From Saccoglossus kowalevskii (Eukaryota; Hemichordata; Enteropneusta; Harrimaniidae), in assembly GCF_000003605.2 (NCBI RefSeq), contig NW_003136840.1, forward strand, positions 37,247 to 50,686: DNA of 13,440 nt. The letters are read 5' to 3'. The translations under genes and the position numbers were made by a program. Below are positions 1 through 7,275 of this stretch, in pieces (position 1 is the stretch's first letter; the number at the start of each line of letters is the position of its first letter). The notes under the pieces were generated by a model, which was not told the origin of the DNA, made no database searches, and was given only the letters and a program-made list of their open reading frames with translations.

Positions 1-307
1 CTACCACAATTATGATTTCCATATTTTAAAATTGTCTGCTAATTATTAAATGTCACCTATCACAAATTGTAGTCAATACATGTATGTTTCATATAACATA
101 AGTGGTTAAGGTGCACACTCAATATTTTTACTGTAATTAGTGTCTTATTTAGTGTCTGCTAGCAAATAGATAGGGCAGTTCTACCATAATTATGATTTCC
201 ATATTTTAAAATTGTCTGCTAATTATTAAATGTCACCTATCACAAATTGTAGTCAATACATATATGTTGCATACCATATAAGTGGATAAGGTGCACACTC
301 AATATTT
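1..307. repeat. 180-bp tandem satellite repeat, two copies, second partial
   Basis: Bases 1-127 recur at 181-307 with 7 mismatches by eye (about 94% identity), so the period is exactly 180 bp. Copy 1 is complete (1-180); copy 2 loses homology at 308. Because copy 1 begins at the first base of the window, the array may extend upstream. The tail of copy 1 (151-163) carries AGTGTCTGCTAGC, a word that reappears in the 30-bp repeat at 521-593. No open reading frame is conserved between copies. Confidence 0.9.
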
Positions 308-326
308 CCAATAAAATATTGGGAAT
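304..326. other. Hairpin at the satellite breakpoint
   Basis: ATTTCCAATA (304-313) and TATTGGGAAT (317-326) pair at 9 of 10 positions around an AAA loop. The hairpin sits exactly where the second satellite copy stops matching the first (308), so it may mark a breakpoint. Its function is unknown; in AT-rich DNA such palindromes also arise by chance. Confidence 0.45.
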
Positions 327-492
327 AGTGTTTATATACACGCACATAGAGATACACTTTCAGGGGGAGTGAGTACATTTGTTAGAATTTCTCTGTTTAA
401 ATGAATGTTAGCCATTTACATTAATATATTGATGTCAAACTATGATTACGTGATGCAAAAAGATGTGATAAACTTTGATTCAAATCATTATT

Positions 493-678
493 ATGCCTGA
501 TAGACTGTGGCTGCTAGTGTGTCTGCTAGCTTCCACTGTCTGCTGGGAGTGTCTGCTAGCTTCCACTGTCTGCTGGGAGTGTCTGCTAGCTTCAGCCGAG
601 TACGAGTTTACTGACCATCAAAAGAAATCCCTTAGTGCTGTATCTGAGGGAAATGATGTGTTTGTTCATGGTTATTAG
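493..678 (+). pseudogene. Short ORF with helicase-like N-terminal fragment (uncertain)
   Basis: From the ATG at 493 a 61-residue frame runs to a TAG at 676-678. The first half is only the translated 30-bp repeat. The second half, from about 607 (FTDHQKKSLSAV, then GNDVFVHGY), resembles the segment just before Walker A in RecQ-like or other superfamily 2 helicases, where a HQ/PEQ-type sequence leads to G-K-D-V-F-V and then a P-T-G-x-G-K-S loop. The frame stops immediately before that ATP-binding loop, so no helicase activity is possible. No splice donor is obvious at the break. If the resemblance is real, this is a decayed duplicate or retrocopy fragment. It could also be a chance ORF extended by the open repeat. 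The helicase reading rests on about 22 residues and is weak. Confidence 0.3.
521..593. repeat. 30-bp tandem repeat, about 2.4 copies
   Basis: Units at 521-550 and 551-580 are identical, and 581-593 begins a third copy. Each unit starts GTCTGCTAGCTTC and includes an NheI-type GCTAGC palindrome. Because 30 is a multiple of three, the frame stays open and encodes a repeated 10-residue block containing CLLAS and TVCWE in the short ORF that overlaps it. Identity between copies suggests recent duplication. Confidence 0.9.
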
Positions 679-1558
679 GACTAGAACTAGTAACCGTGGT
701 TTGTTGCAACGAAGACCGGATCAGACAAACAATATGTTAACATTTTCGACAGTTTAATAAAACACGATTTGCACAAATGTTTAGACATTTCATCGTGCCC
801 ACAAGCAATTTTGGCACGGTTCTAGAAGCCGTACCTACACACGAATTGGTTACATCAAAAAATACATGACGTTAAAATTTATGATACAGCAACGCTGATT
901 GGTAGCGCCCAATGAAATGACTCACTTTAACTGCTGTGAAATACAGTTTTTCCTGACACAATCGTGGGCCGGTTAGGAATGGACGATGCATAGAATAGAA
1001 CTGCTATGAAATGTGTGTTTCGTGGTATATTTGGTGACATTTGCGCCCTGGTCAATAATTGTCCTCTACTTTGAATAGTATTGAATAGTAGTATTTTTAG
1101 TTTAATAATTTCAATAGCCTAATACAGTCACATGAAGTGTTTCCATATATATTTTTAAACATTATTCACTGCAATGTAATTGTTATAACATTTTCTTTAT
1201 GATACATTATTAACAGAATCATAATTTATTTAACACTAAATATCATACTCCCAGTCTTCAATTTAGTTTAATAAGACAAGTCCCAGAGGCACGTCTCATT
1301 GGATATTTGAAGAGGTTGATAATTAAAACATGTGACCACAACGCGAAACTAGTTTGTTCAGTGAATATACATTAATTTAAAGCATATTGACACGTGTAAG
1401 ATGCAATATAGTGCCAAGGCATATACAATATAAACAAAGTAAAAAGATATACGCATGCACAGTGTTATAATTACTGATTATTGGGAATTGTATTGTTCCT
1501 TTGACAACCAAATTCCAGTTAAATCCGATTTAAGTAATTCTCTTTATTTTGTTTTCAG
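679..1558. other. AT-rich non-coding stretch, no gene recognised
   Basis: I see no long ORF, RNA gene or transposon end here. Small items are an inverted ATTGG (898-902) and CCAAT (909-913) pair forming a 5-bp palindrome around TAGCGC, which could be CCAAT-box sites, and a short direct repeat of TTGAATAGTA at 1071-1090. The 3' part, 1540-1558, is the pyrimidine-rich run and AG that could act as the acceptor for the ankyrin-like exon that follows. Confidence 0.5.
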
Positions 1559-1741
1559 ACGCAAAGTGTAAATATTAATTGCACAAAGAAATGCGATGGA
1601 TACCAAGAATCAGCCTTACAGATTGCTGCCTGTCAAAATAACGTGAAATTGGTGTAGTTATTACTGCTTAATGGTGCACATCATCTTAAGTTGCCAAGTC
1701 TCCCCAATATAAGTATAAATTATAATATCAATACCACGTGA
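1559..1741 (+). pseudogene. Ankyrin-repeat-like exon, interrupted by a stop
   Basis: A T-rich tract ending TTTTCAG (AG at 1557-1558) reads like a 3' splice acceptor. Directly after it, frame 1559 gives an ankyrin repeat: VNINC at the start, DGYQESALQIAA for the G-x-T-A-L-H-x-A-A signature (about residues 13-24), NNVKLV for the second helix, a stop TAG at 1655-1657 where families usually have E or K, and then LLLLNGAH, matching the L-L-L-x-x-G-A end of the repeat. The frame closes at 1739-1741. Ankyrin repeats are about 33-residue protein-binding modules. No neighbouring repeats or upstream exons are visible, so this is one detached exon or a duplicated fragment. The stop and the lost T/H of the TALH motif point to a pseudo-exon; an assembly error could also create the stop. 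Confidence 0.6.
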
Positions 1742-1990
1742 TTCTTGAGTTAATTAAAAGATTCAAAAAAATACATTGATATCATTTACATCATTAATAT
1801 ATTGATATAATTGAGATGTGTATTTAGTAAGATATTGTTATTAGAAAATTTCGATATCAGATTATTAATATCATTACGATATTGGTAACATTATTATTAC
1901 TGATATCAGTAAAATAGTGGTGTTATCACAATATTGATTTAATAATTATTATATCGAACTCATTAATACATGATTTAGTTTAGACATCAA
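1742..1990. repeat. AT-rich low-complexity tract with repeated GATATC/TTAATAT words
   Basis: The stretch is built from recurring GATATC, ATTAATA and ATATTG words. GATATC palindromes occur near 1780, 1853 and 1902. Overlapping palindromes allow many weak hairpins, but no unit of fixed length repeats in register. No coding or RNA gene is visible. Confidence 0.5.
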
Positions 1991-2001
1991 TAATATATTT
2001 G

Positions 2002-2016
2002 TGACCCAGGTGAACT
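2002..2016 (-). promoter_or_regulatory. DR3-type nuclear receptor half-site pair (possible)
   Basis: On the minus strand AGTTCA and GGGTCA lie in direct orientation three bases apart (TGACCC at 2002-2007, TGAACT at 2011-2016 on the + strand). This matches the R-G-K-T-C-A half-sites and the DR3 spacing bound by vitamin D receptor-type heterodimers with RXR. It lies about 70 bp upstream of the inferred LTR start. A chance match is quite possible. Confidence 0.25.
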
Positions 2017-2345
2017 TCAAATATATCCCCCTTTGTTAACACTAATTGAGTTTGTTTATACCCAGAAACCTTGTGTATTCATTAACAGATCTATTCGTTT
2101 TGCGATTTGGAGCTGTTTAAGTGCTGTTTTACTTTTTGGTGTATAGCGCCCTCTGGGGTTAAAGGTCTTCAGCAAAGATTAAATAGTTATGATGCAGTTG
2201 TAATGTGCGTCCACTTTCTCTAGTTTTTCATGACTATTAGCTGTGACCCGGAAATGAGGTATGATTTTATAGTTTTATGAACATACACCGATTTCAGTTG
2301 ATATGCAAGAAAAATCGAGAGTTTTCTGATCGTGAACCCGAGTGG

Positions 2346-2384
2346 TATAAAATGGTTGTGTTGTGTTGGTCTGACCTATGACCC
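2346..2384 (+). promoter_or_regulatory. LTR core promoter: TATA box followed by a DR1 element
   Basis: TATAAAA at 2346-2352 predicts transcription starting near 2375-2380. In that spot TGACCT (2372-2377), one base, and TGACCC (2379-2384) form two direct half-sites spaced by one, i.e. the DR1 arrangement (GGGTCA-N-AGGTCA on the minus strand) recognised by HNF4- and RXR-type receptors. The TATA box fits LTR promoters well. Receptor control is an inference from sequence match alone. Confidence 0.45.
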
Positions 2385-2592
2385 CAATTCGTTCGCACTT
2401 GTAGGAGCCGTTGATGGCGTTTTACCACACTATCCTATCCTAATGTTATTGTATTTGTGTACTTAAGATTGTTATTGTTTTATTTTGTTTCAAAGTTTTA
2501 CGTGATTGTGATTGCCAATGTAAACTGTGATTAAGGACCACATGACTGATTTAATGTGATACATGTGAATAATTTGAACACAGTGAAGAGTG

Positions 2593-2598
2593 AATAAA
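2593..2598 (+). promoter_or_regulatory. Possible LTR polyadenylation signal
   Basis: AATAAA lies about ten bases before the proposed 5' LTR end and about 215 bases after the predicted transcription start, as expected for an R/U5 boundary. Such hexamers are common in AT-rich DNA, so position is the main support. Confidence 0.35.
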
Positions 2599-2607
2599 AC
2601 GATATAT

Positions 2608-2625
2608 TGGCGATATAGAACTGAG
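2608..2625 (+). other. Putative tRNA primer-binding site
   Basis: TGGCGATATAGAACTGAG begins with TGG, the complement of the universal CCA 3' end of tRNA, directly after the inferred LTR end and about 60 bases before the Gag ATG. TTGGCGA-type starts are common after LTRs. I cannot assign the tRNA from the bases seen here. Confidence 0.4.
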
Positions 2626-2682
2626 TGACTTGTCAATATCTTAATTGACACTCATCACAGTAAAACTCGGCTGAGGAAAGTC

Positions 2683-4490
2683 ATGGCAAGTGGAAAAGAC
2701 ACGCAATATGTGAGTAGATTTGGTAGGCCTGTAAGGATGACAGAGAAGGGCTTCCAGTACAAATCCCAACAGAAACAGAAATTATACGAGACATCTTATA
2801 ACCAGCTACACCTTAAGATGGATGAAATTTATCAGATGCTGAATGCTAAAGAGAAAGCTAGGTTGGTACATAGGCATTATAGGAAGTGGTTACTACTGTC
2901 AGAACGGTTCAGTCTCTCTGAACAGAAATACAGATAGTTGTTAAGTGAGAGTGAATTGCCGCAACATGATCAATTATTTTCTGAGCAAAAACAAAATATG
3001 GAGATGTTTAAAACTGCTGTACAAGAGTACCAGGCCACATTTGAAGAAGTTAGTTCCTTCACAGAGGATGATGACTTGCTTGTGATTCGCTCTCTCAGAC
3101 AGGCAGGTGTGGTAGTTTCTCATCATTGCAGTCTAACATCAGTCTAATGAGGCTAAAAGAAGAACAACGTTAGCTGCAAGAATGGCGGCATCACAAGAAA
3201 GACACAAGTTAGTTATAAAAAAAACAAAGATTGGCAAATGAAACTGAATTATCTCGATTGGAGTTAAAGCGACTAGAAGAAGAGTTAACATCAAAGGCAG
3301 AAATAGCTGTAAGTGATGCGAGAGCAAAGGTCATAGATGACTTTAAACAGTATGAATATGGGTCAGAGGTCAAGTTCAAACTTGACATTAAAACAAATGT
3401 AATCACCCCTTTTAATGATGTTCTTACTGATATTAATGCTGTTAAACACGAGTGTACATACACCCAGCCACAGCGCGAGTTTAACACCTTATTAACTCCA
3501 AATAAATCGCCTTGTCAACAACAACCTGCATCCCTTAATAATGGAAATGGTAAAGTTGAAGTTGATGTTTTATCAAAATTTGTTAGCTAGTAGACAAGAT
3601 GACCTTCCTAGGAAGGAACCAGAAGTTTTCAGTGGCAACATATTTGATTACCCAGCATGGATACTATACTTTGAAATCCTGATTGAAGATAGGAAACCGT
3701 TGGCCACAGATAGGTTGTATTACCTCGGAAAGTATACAAGTGGTGAGGCTAAAACAGCAGTACAAGGTCTACTGACTTCAGACACCGCTGAGGCCTACAT
3801 TAAGGCGAAACAAATCCTAGCTGAGCGCTATGGTAATCCACTGATGGTCTCCGACAGCTACAGAAAGAAAATAAATGATTGGCCATCAAGTATGGTAAAC
3901 AGTATTGAAGGCGTTTTTCTGATTTTCTCCAGCATTGTCAGTCTGCAATGAATACAACTAACTACCTTGCGGCTCTGAATGATCCCGAAGTGCATAGAAA
4001 AATACTTTGAAAGCTACCAAAGTCAATAGGTGAAAAGTGGTTAAGAATTGTTGATGGCTGTTTGACCGATCCCCTAAACCAGTCATATCCTTCCTTCTCT
4101 CAGCTTTGTAGTTTCATCAGCAAAGAGCATGTATAGCTTGCAGTCCATTGAATGTGAATTATGATGACAGCAAGACAGAAACAATGACGAGAAGTGGTAA
4201 GAAATGGACAGCAACTAAGAGTTTGCCAACAGCAACAGGAAAAACAAGGAATACTCAAGGAGACTCGGCCACTCAGACTGGCTCCACTGGTAACCTGAAA
4301 AGATGTGTATTGTGTAAGGAAACACATGATTTGGTGTACTGTAAGCAATTCCAAAGAATGACATTGAAAGATAGATATTCCACAGTGATAAAACATGGTT
4401 TATGTTTAGCCTGTTTTACATGGGGACACAGACGATGTGATTGCCGAAATAAGAAGATGTGTGATATCTGCAAGTGATTACACCAAACCC
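2683..4490 (+). pseudogene. gag: BEL/Pao Gag (nucleocapsid and DUF1759 region), broken
   Basis: Gag forms the particle and packages element RNA. It starts at ATG 2683 with the BEL-type N-terminus FGRPVRMTEKGFQYK, continues past a stop (TAG 2935-2937), and shifts frame near 3130-3230 into a charged, coiled-coil-like block (SRLELKRLEEEL, 3231-3590). Another shift near 3590 enters the DUF1759 capsid-like domain (PEVFSGNIFDYPAWI, then DRLYYLGKYTSGEAK and AEAYIKAKQILAERYGNP), and a further shift near 3910 leads into its tail, with stops at 4008-4010 and 4134-4136. The frame from 4148 has the cysteine-rich RNA-binding part: CVLCKETHDLVYCKQF, GLCLACFTWGHRRCDC and CDICK up to the stop at 4475-4477. 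Family identity is clear; every boundary between frames is approximate. It is non-functional. Confidence 0.85.
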
Positions 4491-4599
4491 TTCTACATGA
4501 CTACTCTTATAATGCCACCAAAGATCAAATAAATAATAAAGATGTCTCTGTTGATATGAGTCCTAGGTTGGAATGTGCCATTTCACACAGAGTTGAGAT

Positions 4600-4740
4600 A
4601 GATCACCAGAGGGATTCCTCTTTACCCTGTTCCCATTCACTTATAATTCCTGTTTTCTGCACCATAAGAGCGAACCTAACCAACTAGCCACTGTTTATGC
4701 TCAGTTGGATCTTCAGTCTGACTCTTGTTTTATTTCAAAA
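4600..4740 (+). pseudogene. Retroviral-type aspartic protease stub (DUF1758-like)
   Basis: Directly after Gag come SHSLIIPVFCTI (around 4636-4671) and, after a frameshift, ATVYAQLDLQSDSCFIS (4687-4737). These match the opening strand and active-site loop of BEL/Pao proteases, where L-D-x-Q/G-S carries the catalytic aspartate (here GAT 4708-4710). The homology stops about ten residues later and the sequence jumps into the RT palm region, so the flap and the rest of the fold are missing. In intact elements this enzyme cuts the Gag-Pol polyprotein. This stub cannot fold. Confidence 0.7.
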
Positions 4741-4742
4741 TC

Positions 4743-5045
4743 AATGAATACCGAATGACTGTTCACTTGTTCGGTGTGACATCATCCCCAACATGTGCAA
4801 ATTTTGCACTAAAAACTACTGCAGATGTTAATGGTGATAATACTTTTAAGTTTCAAATCGAGATAAAGAATAAACCCTTCACCTGCAGGGGTATATTGTC
4901 TACTGTTAGCTCGATTTTCGATCCCCTTGGTTTGGTCTCTCCAGTTTTGCTTATGGGGAAAAGGATTTTGCAAGGATTAACCAAGAATGGAATGGATTGG
5001 GATGATCCAGTTCCCGAAGATATAAGATGGCAATGGGAAAGGTGG
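4743..5045 (+). pseudogene. Reverse transcriptase remnant with catalytic core deleted
   Basis: One frame shows two RT blocks. The first, EYRMTVHLFGVTSSPTCANF (4746-4805), is the palm segment that normally precedes the Y/F-V-D-D motif. The second starts at about 4835 (NTFKFQIEIKNKPFTCRG, then LSTVSSIFDPLGLVSPVLL, then GMDWDDPVPEDI), which belongs downstream of the palm at the RT/RNase H connection. In intact BEL/Pao proteins about 100 residues, including the metal-binding aspartate pair, separate them; here the join, around 4832-4838, is in frame. The upstream fingers are also gone. The frame leaves homology at the TGG 5043-5045, where a shift leads into RNase H. It cannot polymerise DNA. Confidence 0.85.
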
Positions 5046-5540
5046 ACCATGAGTTGTCTTTTTTGGCTTGTCTCAAAGTGCCTAGGTGTTACAAAGGTGA
5101 CGATATTGTTGAGCTTAGTACAGTTGAGATGCATCATTTTTCTGTTGCTAGTCTTCTAGGTTATGGTCAGTGCATTTACCTGAGGCTACAAGATAATCAG
5201 GGTAATGTTTCTTGTTCTTTAGTGATGGCCAAGTCTTGGGTAGTTCCTGTGAAACCAATCACCGTATGAAAGTTAGAGCTTTACGACAGCAGTCAATTCT
5301 GTGTTAGTGAGTGAGTGAGTTCTTAAATAAGGAGCTGAAGTATGATGGTATTTCTCATTTCTTTTGGTCAGACAGCAAGGTTGTATTAGGTTATATTGCA
5401 AATAAGTCTACCCGCTTTCACATATATGTAGCCAATAGGGTACAGAAAATTCAAGATCATACACAGCCAGTGGAGATATATTGAATCAAAGAAGAACCCA
5501 GCGGATATTGCTTCAAGAGGTTCCAGTGCAGATGATTTAA
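5046..5540 (+). pseudogene. RNase H / peptidase-A17-like region, broken
   Basis: After a frameshift near 5045 the frame reads LKVPRCYKGDD, then VEMHHFSVASLLGYGQC and SLVMAKSWVVPVKPITV, ending at 5269. Further shifts lead to FWSDSKVVLGYI (about 5365-5400), RFHIYVANRVQKIQDH, and NPADIASRG (about 5497-5521). This is the RNase H-like block of BEL/Pao Pol, which removes the RNA template. The first catalytic aspartate of the family (F-S-D-A-S) is valine here (GTT 5144-5146), while the DSK aspartate survives (GAC 5371-5373). The sequence around 5265-5335 is scrambled, with several stops. It is non-functional even apart from the frameshifts. Confidence 0.85.
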
Positions 5541-6832
5541 TTCATAATTCTACCTGGTGGAAAGGTCCAGTACTTCTATCCACAGAGCCATTTATTCTTG
5601 ATAATGCAGACCCAGAGATTAAGAAGACGGCATCAGTTCTGCATACAAGCACCATACCAGATGAATATGACGATATGCTGAGTGGAATAAGTACTTTTCT
5701 GACTGGCATCGATTAAAGAGAGCCATGGCAGTTTGATTTAAACAGAGGTTAATTGACCACAAGATTTCAAAACCGAAAGTACAATTCAGCAATGATTAAA
5801 CAAAACTACATTCCTGTAAATGTGGATGAGATGCAACAGGCTAAGAAGCTGATTATCAAAATGGTACAGAGCAGAGACTTTGCAGATGAGTTACAGACGT
5901 TGAGACAGAGTTCAAGAATGACAAGTCCTGCCAGGGAGAATTCCAGATTAGTACCAACTGTGAAGAAGACAAGCTCATTATTTTGACTAAATCCCTACCT
6001 GGATGAGGAGGGAATTATACGTGTAGGAGGAAGGATTTGTAGAGCTAGCCTTCCAATAGATGTTGCCCACCCTATTCTACTTCCTAAGAAGGGGCATTTT
6101 ACAAAGGTCTTAATATTACATTACCATGAGTAAATCGGTCATTCAGGCACTGGAATGACACTTAATGAGCTTATGGTTATTGGACAGTAGCGTCTAGGGC
6201 AAGGGTAGGAAGTGTTGTTTGGGAATGTGTAACTTGTAGAAAATTGCGTTGGTTGTTGTTAGGTCAGAAAATGTCTGACTTACAAGTTGATAGGTTAGAG
6301 ACTGTCGCCCCTCTTTACATTTATCGCTGTTGATTTTCAGCCCATTCTTTGTTAAAGATGGTAGACGTGAATTGAAACATTATGGAGTATTGTTCACTTG
6401 TTTAAATTTTCGAGCAGTTCATATAGAGGTAGCAAATTCTCTTAGTCCTAATTCCTTTTTGAACGCACTTCGTTTTGTTGGTCGTCGAGGTCCAGTGCGT
6501 CAACTCAGAAGTGATCAAGGCACCAATTTTGTTGGAGCTAAAGGTGCCCTGGCTGCAGCATTAGAAGAGATGGGTGACAGTAAGATCAGTAAAGAGTTGT
6601 TAAAGAACAACTGTGACTGAGTAGTCTTCAAAATGAATTCCTCACATTCGAGTCACATGGGAGGAGTGTGGGAAGGGATGATTCGGTCAGCTCGGAATGC
6701 ATTATCCGCACTTCTATCTGTTCATGGTCATCAATTGGACGACGAGTTGTTGAGAACATTAATGGTAGAAGCCGAGGCTATTGTGAATAGCCATTCCCTC
6801 AGTTATGACGATATGACCAAGACAAGTTCTCT
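5541..6832 (+). pseudogene. BEL/Pao integrase (linker, H2C2 zinc finger and DDE core), broken
   Basis: Integrase inserts the cDNA into the genome. A linker (STWWKGPVLL, later DFADELQTLRQ) leads to NPYLDEEGIIRVGGRI near 5990-6035. The zinc finger keeps HYHE and GHSGTGMT around a TAA stop, and C-V-T-C (TGT 6226-6228 and 6235-6237). The DDE core is complete in residues but not in frame: D1 in AVDF (6332-6334), D2 in RSDQGTNF (6513-6515), and E in GGVWEGMI (6672-6674). D2 and E are separated by 52 residues, and the intervening NNCD is followed by TGA 6618-6620 where relatives have tryptophan. The region before D1 holds two frameshifts within about 30 bases. It ends with LRTLMVEAEAIVNS. The catalytic residues survive, but the gene cannot be translated. 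Confidence 0.9.
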
Positions 6833-7216
6833 ACAGCTCCTAGTCAGATACTAACGCTGAAATCGAAGGTTGTTTCACCTCCCCCTGGAGTTTTCCAGAA
6901 AGCAGATCTTTTCTGTAGACAGCGTTGGATATGTGTCCAGTATCTATCTAATGAGTTCTGGAGATGATGGAGAGCCGAATTTCTACCAACCCTACAAAGG
7001 TGATCTAAATGGATAAAGTCCCAACCAAACCTACAAGAAGGTGATATCATCCTGATGTTGGATGAGAGTTTACCAAGATATCAATGGCCAATGGCCAGAG
7101 TAATTGAGACGTTTTTGGCACAAGACGGACTTGTTCAGAGCGTTAGGCTGTACGAAAGACCTGTACACAAGTTAATATTGTTACTAAACGGAGAAATCCA
7201 TGTCGAGAAGCCATAG
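6833..7216 (+). pseudogene. BEL/Pao C-terminal domain (DUF5641) of Pol
   Basis: A frameshift near 6833 opens a frame with ILTLKSKVVSPPPGVFQKAD, then RWICVQYLSNEFWR, NLQEGDIILM, and LPRYQWPMARVIET, ending PVHKLILLL and TAG 7214-7216. This matches the small domain that ends BEL/Pao Pol after integrase, where W-P-x-A-R-V-x-E is a hallmark. It is thought to act in target or DNA binding. Two in-frame TGA stops interrupt it (6965-6967, 7001-7003). Its terminal stop is only 60 bases before the 3' LTR, the usual spacing, which supports this as the true end of Pol. Confidence 0.85.
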
Positions 7217-7264
7217 TTATATTTATTTAGATATCATTGCATAAATGGGAAATTGTTACCAATT

Positions 7265-7275
7265 TAGGGGAGCCA
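7265..7275 (+). other. Putative polypurine tract
   Basis: The purine-rich AGGGGAGCCA lies directly before TGTAAC, the proposed first bases of the 3' LTR. Such a tract primes plus-strand DNA synthesis in LTR elements. It is short and its last bases are not purines, so the assignment rests on position. Confidence 0.45.

Larger units (their letters stand above)
2072..2606 (+). repeat. 5' LTR of the BEL/Pao element
   Basis: The segment 2087-2205 is shared with the 3' copy. The remainder is assigned from LTR architecture: TATAAAA at 2346-2352, an AATAAA at 2593-2598, and a primer-binding-like TGG just after the proposed end. This gives an LTR of roughly 535 bp. It contains AGCGCCCTCT at 2145-2154, inside a 34-base block (2127-2160) that the right LTR replaces with four bases. 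Both outer limits are inferred and could be off by tens of bases. Confidence 0.65.

Noticed and set aside
100-120. tRNA-like GTGGTTAAGG word in the 180-bp satellite, considered as a SINE A box
   Set aside because: No matching B box follows at the right distance, and no cloverleaf can be drawn.
3139-3487. Minus-strand ORFs opposite Gag
   Set aside because: They are antisense shadows of the Gag coiled-coil region, which has clear family similarity on the + strand.
4100-4473. Minus-strand ORFs opposite the Gag zinc-knuckle region
   Set aside because: They are shadows of a recognisable + strand cysteine-rich domain.
4853-5137. Minus-strand ORF opposite RT
   Set aside because: It is a shadow of the RT/RNase H segment.
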